Of a stretch of DNA of 64,000 nucleotides, positions 46,155 to 55,500 are shown in pieces. The stretch's first letter is position 1. Each line of letters opens with the position of its first letter. Position numbers and translations under genes: made by a program. The stretch is from Nocardia yamanashiensis NBRC 100130 (GTDB lineage Bacteria; Actinomycetota; Actinomycetes; Mycobacteriales; Mycobacteriaceae), in assembly GCF_001613325.1 (NCBI RefSeq), contig NZ_BDCD01000013.1:1-64000 (forward strand). The letters are read 5' to 3'. Under the pieces are notes generated by a model, which searched no databases, was not told the DNA's origin, and was given only the letters and a program-made list of their open reading frames with translations.

Positions 46155-46922
46155 ATGTCCAGGTCGGGGGATCAGCAGCACGATGATGCGGTGTTCGCGC
46201 GAAGAACCATGCCGCACACCGCATGGGACATTCAGCCCGCGCCCGACCTGCCCCCACCACCCGCGCCTACGAGCCAACTACCTGGTCAGTGGCAGGTCAG
46301 CGCAATAGCGTGGGTCGTTGTTGCGGTAGTGATCACCTCACTAACATGGGCGACGCTGGTATTCGGCACTCGGATATTCACGGTCGAGGGTGAGAACCTG
46401 TACACAGCTACGGCTGCAGACCTCCGAGGTCATCGAATCATCGAGACTCCTTGTCGGGTAGGTGATTTCGCCGGCCTCTCGTCCCAAGGGTTCCAGCTTG
46501 CCAATGGTGCGAATTCCCGAATGCAGATCACGGTTTCTCGGCATGAAGCCATCGACAGTGCAAGTTGCGAAGTTGACCTGATGTCTTCTTCGGCGGTCGG
46601 TGCGAGGATCAGCACCGTCGCGGACCTGCACAAGCAGTCCAATCCGCTCCCGGTATTCCGGGCCCAACTCGAAACCACCCAGCAATCGGGAGTGAGCGGC
46701 GACGCTGGGGAGTCCGTTGAGAAGCTCTCCGGGCTCGGGGACGAAGCGTACATCGTGTACAGCGATGATCGATCCCACGCGGCACTACGAGTTCGAGATG
46801 GCTGGTTCACCTTCGAAGCAACTTGGCAGACGTTCGGCGCGAGCACGACCGCTGTCTCCAACGACATGATGCGACAGGTATTGACGGCCTTCGCCAGCGA
46901 TGGTTTGGCGAGGTACCGGTGA
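46155..46922 (+). CDS. Membrane-anchored exported protein, DUF3558-like, copy 1
   Basis: The 255-residue protein has a cytoplasmic Pro-rich N-terminus, one membrane segment (VSAIAWVVVAVVITSLTWAT) and an outer domain of about 190 residues. The motifs ETPCRVGDF, a second cysteine and LSGLGDEAYIVY recall DUF3558-like exported proteins. It is paralogous to the next gene, which it overlaps by 4 bases (GTGA). Function is unknown. Confidence 0.65.
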   Translation: MSRSGDQQHDDAVFARRTMPHTAWDIQPAPDLPPPPAPTSQLPGQWQVSAIAWVVVAVVITSLTWATLVFGTRIFTVEGENLYTATAADLRGHRIIETPCRVGDFAGLSSQGFQLANGANSRMQITVSRHEAIDSASCEVDLMSSSAVGARISTVADLHKQSNPLPVFRAQLETTQQSGVSGDAGESVEKLSGLGDEAYIVYSDDRSHAALRVRDGWFTFEATWQTFGASTTAVSNDMMRQVLTAFASDGLARYR

Positions 46923-47638
46923 CCAAAGCGAGCACTTCCGGAACCCGCCGCTGGCTATTGGTTTTCGGTGCTGTCCTACTGACATCGGCGGTGTGGGCAG
47001 GTGCTTTTTCGACGGTGGGCAAGCCTGTTGGTCCCGCAGGTACGAAAGCCGTTGACGATCCCAACCCCGTCGCGGACCTGCGTGGTTATCACTTCGTCGA
47101 CGACATCTGCACGGTAACCGACCTCACTCCGTTCGTTGCGGCAGGGTTCGTGGCAGAGTCGGTCCCGTCCGGCTTCTACCGCAATCCTGCACCCGCCGCG
47201 TCCGTGCATCCAGCCCTCGATACGATGCGCTGCACCATCCGGTTCCGATCACCTGGCGAATCTCCTGCCAGACAACAATCGGTGACAAATTTGAGAGTGA
47301 TCGTCAAGCTATACAAACAATCCGATCCAGCCCCCGAATTCAAAGCAGGGTACCTGGCGGACAGAGACGATCAGTTGGGGTCACTGGTTCCAGTCACCGT
47401 TTACAGTCGCATAGATGGCCTCGGTGATGAGGCTTACCAGACAGTCACCCACAAGGTTGGATCGACTTCCAATACAGAGATGCAATTGTGGATCCGACAC
47501 GGCTGGGCGGTCTATGGAATATCCTGGTTTCAGGAACTGGTCGCCAACCCTGGTGAGATCACTCTCGCGCCGGATAGCGACCTCCTCGCAATGCTTCGCA
47601 AGGTTGCAGAATCGACCCTTCCGAGACTCAACGGGTAG
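46919..47638 (+). CDS. Exported or membrane-anchored protein, DUF3558-like, copy 2
   Basis: The GTG at 46919 overlaps the previous stop and gives 239 residues. An N-terminal hydrophobic segment (WLLVFGAVLLTSAVWAGAF) lacks a lipobox, so it is a signal anchor. The outer domain has two cysteines and the motif DGLGDEAYQTV shared with the gene at 46155. The two are tandem paralogues placed before an ESX substrate gene. Confidence 0.62.
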   Translation: MTKASTSGTRRWLLVFGAVLLTSAVWAGAFSTVGKPVGPAGTKAVDDPNPVADLRGYHFVDDICTVTDLTPFVAAGFVAESVPSGFYRNPAPAASVHPALDTMRCTIRFRSPGESPARQQSVTNLRVIVKLYKQSDPAPEFKAGYLADRDDQLGSLVPVTVYSRIDGLGDEAYQTVTHKVGSTSNTEMQLWIRHGWAVYGISWFQELVANPGEITLAPDSDLLAMLRKVAESTLPRLNG

Positions 47639-47683
47639 CAATATGGTTGTCGAAAAGAATATCCAGCCGGGGAGAGGATATCG

Positions 47684-49582
47684 GTGGTCGAGTCATTAGG
47701 AAACCTTCTCAGTTTCGCCGCAAACGACGATTTGCGCTTCAATCCGGCCGCTGCCACTAAGGCTATCAATGCATGCAACGACCTTCTCGGCCATTTGTTA
47801 GCGGTAAGAAATAAACTCGATGAGACCAAGGGAAATACTACCGACTTCGCTGGTCCGAATGATCCGATCGCGTCGGGAAGAAAATGGGCAGATGGTTTTC
47901 AGCGGATTGCAGACGACGCTCGCGGGATAATCGAATCGAACCGAAAGACAGTAGAATTTTTTATCGGGCTGTACAAAGAGGCAGCAAAGACGTATTCGAG
48001 TGCCGAAGATGGCTCCGCAGCAGCCTTCACCAGCATTCCCATCAATCGATCCGCATCAAGCCTGGATACCAGGGTGACCGACCAGCAGATAGCCGACCAC
48101 CGAAAGACGGTCGGCACAGGTGAAGAATGGCTCTATGTAGAGTTTCCTAATCCGATCAACAATAATCCGAGTGTTCCTGTAGTCAGGCAACCGGGACCTC
48201 ATTACCCGACAAATATCGACGGGTCATACCGAGCCGAGGGCCCACTAGTAACGGTTCCCGATAATGACCGAGCGGTCACACCAGAGAATTCCGCGAGCCT
48301 TCTCTGGGAGCATTTCGCCGCGATGCGCAATGAAATAAATACCAATGTCGAGTCACTTGCTATCGACTACTTGTGGATGCAAGACCAACTCAATCAGTCA
48401 TTGGATATATTCCGCAAGGCCGTATCCGAGGACACCTTCATAAAGGACGGATGGACGGGACGCGGCGCCAGCGATGCGGGGTCAGCGGCTGGCAGGTATG
48501 TCGATGAAGCGAAGAAATTTGCAAACAAACTAGGCGATGTCGCAACTCAGCTATTCCAAGCTGCAGCCGTTCTCAGCACTACACAGAAGGCGATGCCTAC
48601 CACCGAGCATCCGCCGCAGATTATCACCAACAGCCCAACCTCGTTTGAAGCCGTCGATAATGGTGAACGTAAATATGCAACTTCATTTGACGCCTGCCTT
48701 GAGCTTCTAGTTCGAAAGTATCGCTATTCATTCGACATGATCTATGTCAGACAAGGAATTGAAGAGTACAACAAAGCCATATTAAAGTTCGATGATTTTC
48801 CCGACCCGCAGCCCGGAAGCCCAGCGGGGGTCCCAGGCCAGAATGGGCTAGGGAATGGGACAGGGAGCGGAACGGGAAACGGCACCGGGAACGGTAGCGG
48901 CATACCGACCACTCCGACCCCTGGCTCGCCTACCTCACCGACATCCCCCACATCACCGACCTCGCCGACATCCCCCACGTCACCGACATCTCCCACTTCG
49001 CCGACCAGCGATACCACGCTTTCGACCCTCGCCTCGTTGGCATCCACCGTTGCCACGCAGGGCGCCTCTCTGATATCCACCTTGGCGACGCAGGGTTCCA
49101 CAGTGGCACAGAAGGGGATCGAGGCACTGTCCTCCTCGCTCAAACAGAACTCTGGGGGGACCGGAACGGGTAGCGGCGAACAGCAGGAACAGAAGGCCAA
49201 CCTGGAGGGTGTGGCCGCAGGTGCCGGCATCGTCGGGAGTGGCGGATCCGGCGGCGGTTCGGGTGGCGGTTCCGGGGCGGGTGTCGCAGCGGCCTCGGCC
49301 AAGGAACTGTCGAGCAAGTTGTTCCCACGCGCCAGTGCGCAAACGAGCGCGAGCGCCGAAACCGAGGTCGCGGCAACCACATCCAGAGCTGGCTTGGCGA
49401 CCACGTCGACCGGCACCACAAGCACACCCATGTCGGGCATGCCGATGACTGGGGCAGGTTCTGCTGGGCAAGGCGCGGGCAAGGAAGCGAAGCGAGCCGA
49501 GTACCTCAAATCGAACGAGAATCTCGAAGAGGTCTTCGAGGCTGCTCCCAACGCCGTCCTCCCAGTGGCGGATCGCTCATGA
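47684..49582 (+). CDS. EspA-like ESX substrate with WxG hairpin and SPT repeats
   Basis: The 632-residue protein starts with GTG at 47684 behind GAGAGGATATCG. Two helical regions span about 1-130 and 220-310; the second has a WTG turn (DGWTGRGAS). A Gly-rich stretch, nine SPT repeats and a Gly/Ser-rich segment follow. The end, with AEYLKSNENLEEVFE, parallels the EspA-like protein at 43538. The first 1.1 kb is visibly less GC-rich than its surroundings. The EspG-like gene overlaps its stop, suggesting a dedicated chaperone. Confidence 0.65.
   Translation: MVESLGNLLSFAANDDLRFNPAAATKAINACNDLLGHLLAVRNKLDETKGNTTDFAGPNDPIASGRKWADGFQRIADDARGIIESNRKTVEFFIGLYKEAAKTYSSAEDGSAAAFTSIPINRSASSLDTRVTDQQIADHRKTVGTGEEWLYVEFPNPINNNPSVPVVRQPGPHYPTNIDGSYRAEGPLVTVPDNDRAVTPENSASLLWEHFAAMRNEINTNVESLAIDYLWMQDQLNQSLDIFRKAVSEDTFIKDGWTGRGASDAGSAAGRYVDEAKKFANKLGDVATQLFQAAAVLSTTQKAMPTTEHPPQIITNSPTSFEAVDNGERKYATSFDACLELLVRKYRYSFDMIYVRQGIEEYNKAILKFDDFPDPQPGSPAGVPGQNGLGNGTGSGTGNGTGNGSGIPTTPTPGSPTSPTSPTSPTSPTSPTSPTSPTSPTSDTTLSTLASLASTVATQGASLISTLATQGSTVAQKGIEALSSSLKQNSGGTGTGSGEQQEQKANLEGVAAGAGIVGSGGSGGGSGGGSGAGVAAASAKELSSKLFPRASAQTSASAETEVAATTSRAGLATTSTGTTSTPMSGMPMTGAGSAGQGAGKEAKRAEYLKSNENLEEVFEAAPNAVLPVADRS
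48926..49006 (+). repeat. Nine Ser-Pro-Thr triplet repeats
   Basis: Nine in-frame SPT units are encoded by slightly varied 9-bp repeats (for example TCACCGACA, TCCCCCACA). They form a rigid, possibly glycosylated linker between the helical part and the Gly/Ser-rich tail of the EspA-like substrate. Confidence 0.85.
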
Positions 49583-50376
49583 GCAGACACTGGCGATTCG
49601 GCGACCTCGAGTTCACCGTGCTCTGGGAGATGATCACCGGCGAAGACTTGCCCGCCCCCTTGATCTTCACCAGTCGTACCCCGCTCCGAGACGACTACTT
49701 TCGCGAGAAGCGCGAGATGGCGGAGCGTCTGCGCAGTAGGTGGGACTACTCCGTGGACGCGCTGGCGGACGTTATCAAACAGCCCGACCTGCGGATGATC
49801 GTCACCGGAGTCGATGGACGCGACGAGTGGCGAGCCGACGGACGGATCCGGATGATCGCTTTGCGACGGGGCGACCGCGGCCTGTTGATCGAGCAGCTGC
49901 CTGGCGAAACCTACTCGCATAGTGCCGGATTCACGGTCCGGGAGTGCGATCCCGTGCGCTTGGCCGACGAAGTGACCGCGGCTCTGCCTCAGGTGGAAGC
50001 AGGCCGCCAAGGCAACACTCCCCTGACCGATCCCCGCGAAACCACCACTGTTGAACCACAGTTCGACCGCTTGATCATCGACGACATCTTCGCGGACTCG
50101 ACATCGGTGCGTTCGAAGAGGTTTCTCGCGATAACTCCGATGTGCCTCGGCACAATCGAGGTCCGCCAAGGACACTCCAAGTTCGGTCCGAAGGGGATGG
50201 TCTCGCACAGTCTCCAGTGGCGTGATCTCGAGGACGACGGGCGCTATGTGATTCGCCGCGAGCCGCCTTACATGGCGGTTCCAGCCGATTCGAAACAGTT
50301 GATCACCACGATCAATGTCTGTGTCGCGGCGGTCATCCGGGCGATCAAGGATGAGCGTGGGACCCTTCAACCCTGA
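49579..50376 (+). CDS. EspG-family protein, second copy
   Basis: The 265-residue protein opens with FGDLEFTVLWEMITGEDLP and continues with RMIALRRGDRGLLIEQLPGE, a pattern typical of EspG proteins. It overlaps the EspA-like substrate by 4 bases (ATGA). No PE-PPE pair is next to it, so it probably serves the large helical protein upstream. This is inference from gene coupling. Confidence 0.72.
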   Translation: MSRHWRFGDLEFTVLWEMITGEDLPAPLIFTSRTPLRDDYFREKREMAERLRSRWDYSVDALADVIKQPDLRMIVTGVDGRDEWRADGRIRMIALRRGDRGLLIEQLPGETYSHSAGFTVRECDPVRLADEVTAALPQVEAGRQGNTPLTDPRETTTVEPQFDRLIIDDIFADSTSVRSKRFLAITPMCLGTIEVRQGHSKFGPKGMVSHSLQWRDLEDDGRYVIRREPPYMAVPADSKQLITTINVCVAAVIRAIKDERGTLQP

Positions 50377-51526
50377 CGCGAGCGCCGAGTCCCCGGACAT
50401 CGGATTCACGCTCGGTCTCGGCGAGACGATCGCTGCGACGCCCAAGGCTCGCTTGGATAATGATCCGATGTCGGTGATCACCGCCGAGTTGACCGCATTG
50501 CTCGCGCCCGGTTGGGAGCGTCTGGATGTCGCGATCGCGATGACAGTTACCGATGAGGCAGCACAAATGGTCCTATCGAGCGGACAGCAGGCGGCGCTGG
50601 CTCGCCCGTCGACCGCACTACTCGCGGCGCTACGGGAGCATCGGCAGCTTTCGGCGCGGTCGGCCGATGGGCCATGGTGGCGGTTCCTGGCCGCGGTGAC
50701 CGAAGGTGATGGAGTCCAGGTCGAATACGATTTCGGCGCTGAACCTTTCCCTGGTGAGCACCTGTTTCCGGCGCACGCCTATCGCGCCGATCTGGAGACG
50801 TATCCGCGCCGTCGGCTACCGGTCTGGCTCGCGGCGTACATCGGTAACGAGGGAGTTCAGGTTCGCACACCGGCCGATGCATTCGCCCGGTCGCTGACCG
50901 AGGCCGACGCGGGGATCCATGCTGTTCGTGACAGCGGCGTGTTACCAGCGCTTCCCGTGCTCTGGGCACGCTGGGCGGTCGTATCTGCCGCATTCGTAGC
51001 GATGAATTCGCCATGGGGGCCGCGAGTTACAACGGCTTTGGGCTGGTTCGAAGGATCAGGTCACAGTGGATGTTCCCTGCATCGATTGCCGGCCGGTCGT
51101 GCCGTGCTGTCGGGCGGAATATGGAACGCACCGGAATTAGATGCCTTCTACAACGACCAGGCACCACTGCCGGAGCTCTATCGTGGGGCTCCGGACTGGG
51201 TTGCCGCGCCGGTATTGAATCCTCGCGCCGATAGCGGACTGCTGTCATTCTGCTACTGGTGGGATTCGGATGAGTGGCGGCGAGGGGAATCGCCTGCGGC
51301 CGAAGCCTTGCGGGCGGCGCTGCCCGGGATCTGGAGTACAGCGGACACGGTCGATGTGATCGCACAGTTGATCGGCAACGCCGACCGAGCAGCGCTCGAG
51401 ACGCTGGTACTCGCTGCGGAGGGCGGGTATGTGAGTCGCGCGCATCTGTTGAATGCGCTGGGCCGCAACGTGCCTGATATCGGTGGCGGCTATTACCAGT
51501 TGATGCTGGCAGGAGTGGTGAAGTGA
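50351..51526 (+). CDS. YezG-like putative immunity protein
   Basis: The ATG at 50351, inside the end of the EspG-like gene, gives 391 residues. A later ATG near 50468 is possible. The segment DGPWWRFLAAVTEGDGVQV and the following AYRADLETYPRRRLPVWL match the YezG-like (DUF600) pattern of toxin immunity proteins. The C-terminus (YVSRAHLLNALGRN) is not recognised. The repeats of this pattern in the protein at 60140 support an immunity role. Confidence 0.5.
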   Translation: MSVGPFNPDASAESPDIGFTLGLGETIAATPKARLDNDPMSVITAELTALLAPGWERLDVAIAMTVTDEAAQMVLSSGQQAALARPSTALLAALREHRQLSARSADGPWWRFLAAVTEGDGVQVEYDFGAEPFPGEHLFPAHAYRADLETYPRRRLPVWLAAYIGNEGVQVRTPADAFARSLTEADAGIHAVRDSGVLPALPVLWARWAVVSAAFVAMNSPWGPRVTTALGWFEGSGHSGCSLHRLPAGRAVLSGGIWNAPELDAFYNDQAPLPELYRGAPDWVAAPVLNPRADSGLLSFCYWWDSDEWRRGESPAAEALRAALPGIWSTADTVDVIAQLIGNADRAALETLVLAAEGGYVSRAHLLNALGRNVPDIGGGYYQLMLAGVVK

Positions 51527-51642
51527 CTTCGAACCATTACCTTCGCCCAGATGACGCGGTCGCGACCCAGACGTGCCCTGTATATGATCAGCGGGGAGTA
51601 TGGGTTTCTCCAGGCCGATAGTCGCGAACTCGGGGGGTTGAC

Positions 51643-51954
51643 ATGGCACCAGAACTGAAGGTAGATGTGGCTGGTTTGCGCGATGTAGCAAGCAGTCTCA
51701 AAGGCATCTCCACTGAAGTCGCTAGCATTCTGACGACACTTGAGGCGGCAGTTCAAGCCGGTAACGGCTGTTGGGGAGATGACGAGCACGGGCACAACTT
51801 CTCCCAGGGACAGAACGGCTACGAGACGCGTGAGCCGAAACTCGTGGATTCTCTGAAGTCCAAGGTTTCTCACATCGACGGGTGCTCTACCACGCTGAGC
51901 GGCGCCGCCACTTCGCTCGACACGACGGACCGAGACAGCGGCACTCAGTTCTGA
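51643..51954 (+). CDS. WXG100-like partner of the giant toxin
   Basis: The 103-residue helical protein has the turn CWGDDEHG, the variant common in ESX partners of polymorphic toxins. The ATG at 51643 follows GGGGGGTTGAC. It is the first gene of the WXG100-YbaB-toxin cassette, after a 116-base gap that likely holds the promoter. It should form a complex with the N-terminal domain of the toxin at 52548 for export. Confidence 0.78.
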   Translation: MAPELKVDVAGLRDVASSLKGISTEVASILTTLEAAVQAGNGCWGDDEHGHNFSQGQNGYETREPKLVDSLKSKVSHIDGCSTTLSGAATSLDTTDRDSGTQF

Positions 51955-52005
51955 CCCTGGAACCGTCGGAATTCGGGTCGCGCACGGGGAGAGCAGGACA
52001 CAGCA

Positions 52006-52527
52006 ATGGTGAACGAGCATGCGAAGGCACAGCTTGCGGACCTGATCGAGATGGTAAAGGGCGGCATGACCGCCGTCGCGAGGGCGCAAGAACAACGCGC
52101 TCGGCTGACGGCCACCGCACATGCGGCCGGCCGGCGCGTCACGATCACTGTCAATGCGGACTGCATCGTGATCAAGACCGAATTCTCCGATGCCGTGGAC
52201 GATCTCACCTACGCAGAAATCGCCACCGCGGTCACTACCGCCACCCAGGATGCCGCGGCACAGGTTCAGCAGCAGGCCGCGCAGATCATGGAGGAGTTGG
52301 AGCGGGAGCAAGCACAGATCCCGACGATCACGGAATTCTTTCCCGAGATGCCCGACATCAAAGCGATGCTGCCGACGCCGCCGAAGGTCTCCACAGCACC
52401 CCCCGATGCGCGTGAGCGCCGACTGGACGCCGCAGAGGACGACGGTCCGCAGTTCACGAATGTCGAAGAATACGAGCATGATCCGCAGGCTCGCCAGCGT
52501 TCGAGTATCTCGGCACCCGAGTGGTGA
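52006..52527 (+). CDS. YbaB/EbfC-like protein of the toxin cassette
   Basis: The 173-residue protein has a coiled N-terminal helix, the YbaB strands RVTITVNADCIVIKTEFSD, a second helix and a flexible Pro-rich tail. It lies between the WXG100-like gene and the toxin gene, 20 bases before the latter. Such YbaB proteins are thought to act as chaperones for ESX substrates. Confidence 0.72.
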   Translation: MVNEHAKAQLADLIEMVKGGMTAVARAQEQRARLTATAHAAGRRVTITVNADCIVIKTEFSDAVDDLTYAEIATAVTTATQDAAAQVQQQAAQIMEELEREQAQIPTITEFFPEMPDIKAMLPTPPKVSTAPPDARERRLDAAEDDGPQFTNVEEYEHDPQARQRSSISAPEW

Positions 52528-52547
52528 ACGACACGGTTCGGTAATCG

Positions 52548-55500
52548 ATGTCGGGGTTGACCGCAGCCGGTGATTTTCTCCCGGGCTGGCTCATGCAGTG
52601 GCTCAATTGGGGTGCGGCTTACCCCAAGGGCGATCAGGATCAGCTTTTCGCGCTCGGTGACGCGTGGAAGCAGGCGGCGTCCGACCTCAAGAACCTCGAA
52701 CCCGAACTGCGGGCTGCCAACAACAAACTCTCGCAGTACTACGTCGGAGATGGCGGCGCGGCGGCGGTCAAGGAGTTGGCGACTCTCCTCGGTGAGAGCG
52801 AGTACTCCATTCCGACATTGGTCGCGAGCCTGGAATCGCTGGGAGCCGATGCCCGCTCGGCGGCAACCGAAATCGAGTACACGAAGATCCAGGAAGAGAT
52901 CTTCGCGCTGCTGACCCTGTGGGGTGTGCTTTCGCTGATGTACTCGGCTGCGGGGAGCGCCCTGGCTCCGGCCTATCTGGTCGCGGCGCGGACAACACTG
53001 GCAAAGTTCGCGTCCGCGGCGGCCGAACGCATCGGGTTGATCATGGCGCGCAATGCCGCGAAAAAGATGGCCGCCCCGCTCGTTCGGAATATCGGGGTGC
53101 CGGTCGCCAAGGGGCTGGGGGCGATCAACAAGGCGCCGGCCATTATCAAGTATCCGGCGCTGGGAGCTATCGGCGCGGGGGGTGGCGCTGCGATCGGCGC
53201 GGGTATGGATGCCGCGATTCAGGGCGTCCAAATGCTGGAAGGCAATCGGGACAATGGTTACGACCTGAAGCGGACCTTCCAAACTGCGCTGGAATGGGGT
53301 GCGGGCGGCGCGGTCGGTGCGCCGGTGCACGGTCTGCTCAGTGCCGGGCTGGGGAAGCTGATCCCGTCCATGCTCGAGAAACAGGTCGCAGGCAAGGGCC
53401 CGGCAGCGGCCAAGTTGTTCGGCGAGACCCTGGCTGGCGGCCTCGGCGGTCTGGCCGGCGGCGGGGGCATGTACGCGGCGGGACTCGGTAACCAGTACTA
53501 CGACAAAGGCAATTGGAACGACGTCGACAAGAAGTTCCACTACCAACTCGCACTCGGCGGTTTGGGTATGGGTGGGCTGGGTGGTGCACGCCATGGCATG
53601 ACTCCGCACGATGGCAGCTCGCGCACCGCCGCACCGGAATCCAGCGGGGCGCCGAAGAGCAATGCGCTGGGCGAGAATTCGCGTGCCGCCGCGGCAACAC
53701 CGGAGATCAACGCCAGTCACGGCGATCGAAGCGGGCAGCATGGGTCGCTCGTGGAGGCGGGAGCTGGCAAGTCCGAAGTCGGGCAGCACATCGGCGTGGA
53801 CCAGAACGGTGCACAGCACAGCGGCGCAAGCGTTATCGGGGTCGGCCAGGAGCCGAAAGTCGCGAACGCGGGTGCGGCCGAAGGCGGGCGCGGCGGTCCG
53901 GCGGCAACGGCAGAGAACACGCGAGCCGCCGATAACACTGGTCGCTCCGCTGACAACACCGGCCGCGCAGCATCATCGACCGATAACGCGCAAAGCCGGG
54001 ACGCCGCACAGAATCGACCACAACCCGCGGAAAGCGGGGCCCGGAATGCCGCGGCTACAGCCAATGCGGAGCGCTCGCCGGTCGCAGCAGGTGCGAGTGA
54101 AAAGCCCGTGCCGGTCCGTGGACCGGAATCGAAGGTCACTGGCCGCGAAAGCGTTGTGCAGGAAGTAGCGCCCGAGCGAACTCCTTCCGAAACAGCTCGC
54201 CCGGGCGAGGTAACACAGAATCACGGTGAGCCGGGCAAGACGGAAGCCGCCAGGCCCGGAGCGGAGATCCACAGCGACGCACCGCAGATTACCCGCGCGC
54301 CCGTCGAACCTGCGGCGCCTCGGCACACCCCTGCGGCCCCGGCCCACGAGCCGGTGACGCCGGCGCGCGATCCCGCGACACCGGTGCAGCGTGCAACCGA
54401 AGAACCTGCCGCTCCCCCAGACCGCAACGCGGCTGAACCCGCGGCACCCAATCGGCCCCCCGCCGATGTGGGCACCCGGACACCCGCCGAAACGCCCGTC
54501 GCGCCCCATCGCCCGTCTGCGGACGCTCCCATACCCCGTCCGGAGCGGATGCCGGAAGGCCAGCCAGGCCGTACCGGCGAGACTCCGCCCACACGCCCCG
54601 GGTCGAGCACACCTGTGGCGGAACGGAATCCGAACGGCCGTGCGGACCTTCCGGAAAACCGGCGCCAGGCCGAACCCGCGGATCCCACCGGAGGCGTGTT
54701 CCCGGTCCCCGAACCGATCGAAGCCGCCCGGCCGAACGACACGCAGCCCGCTCGCCCGGATTCCAGCCGTGGCGGCAACGCATCCGATCTCGGCAGCTTC
54801 CGTGGCGATGCCCGACCACCGAACGAACCCAACCTCACTCACCCCGAATTGACTCGCGAAATCGAGGAGAATCTCGCCGCGGTCAAGCCCGAGGACGCGG
54901 TGTGGGATGCAGAAGGCTCCCGATTCGTCCTCGAGGATGGCACGGAGATCCACGTCCGAGTCGGCGAGTCCGATCCCGGCACAGTGGCGAAGTTCACCCG
55001 GCGCGAGGAAACCGAAGCACACGGCCCGGAGGGCTCGAAACAGAAGCCCGCCTACGAAGTAACCGTCTCCGAACGTGCGCGCACCGAAGACGTCGCCCGC
55101 GCAGTGGCGCACGAGGTCGCCGAGATCCGGTTGGAGCAGGATCCGGCGATCCTGCGAGACCCGATCTCCGAGACTCCGGCACAGATGACAACCCACCTGG
55201 GTGGTCGATTCGCGGAGCTGAAAGTACTGGACGCCCAACTCGACAGGGCTCTGCAGGACAAGACCCGGACCGACGAGCACACCAGGCTGCGTAACGAAAT
55301 CGCCGAGGTGCTGGACGAACTCGGGATGCGGGATCCGGCGACCAAGGAGTCGCAACAACGGCTACTCCGCGAACACGACCCAGAGCTTGCCAGACGCATC
55401 GAGGAGGAAACTCCGAATCCCCTTCACCAAAGGGAATCTCTAGAGCATCAGGCAGGGCCGATTGAAGAGTATCGGCCAGCTTCGCTGGAGGATCTCGGGT

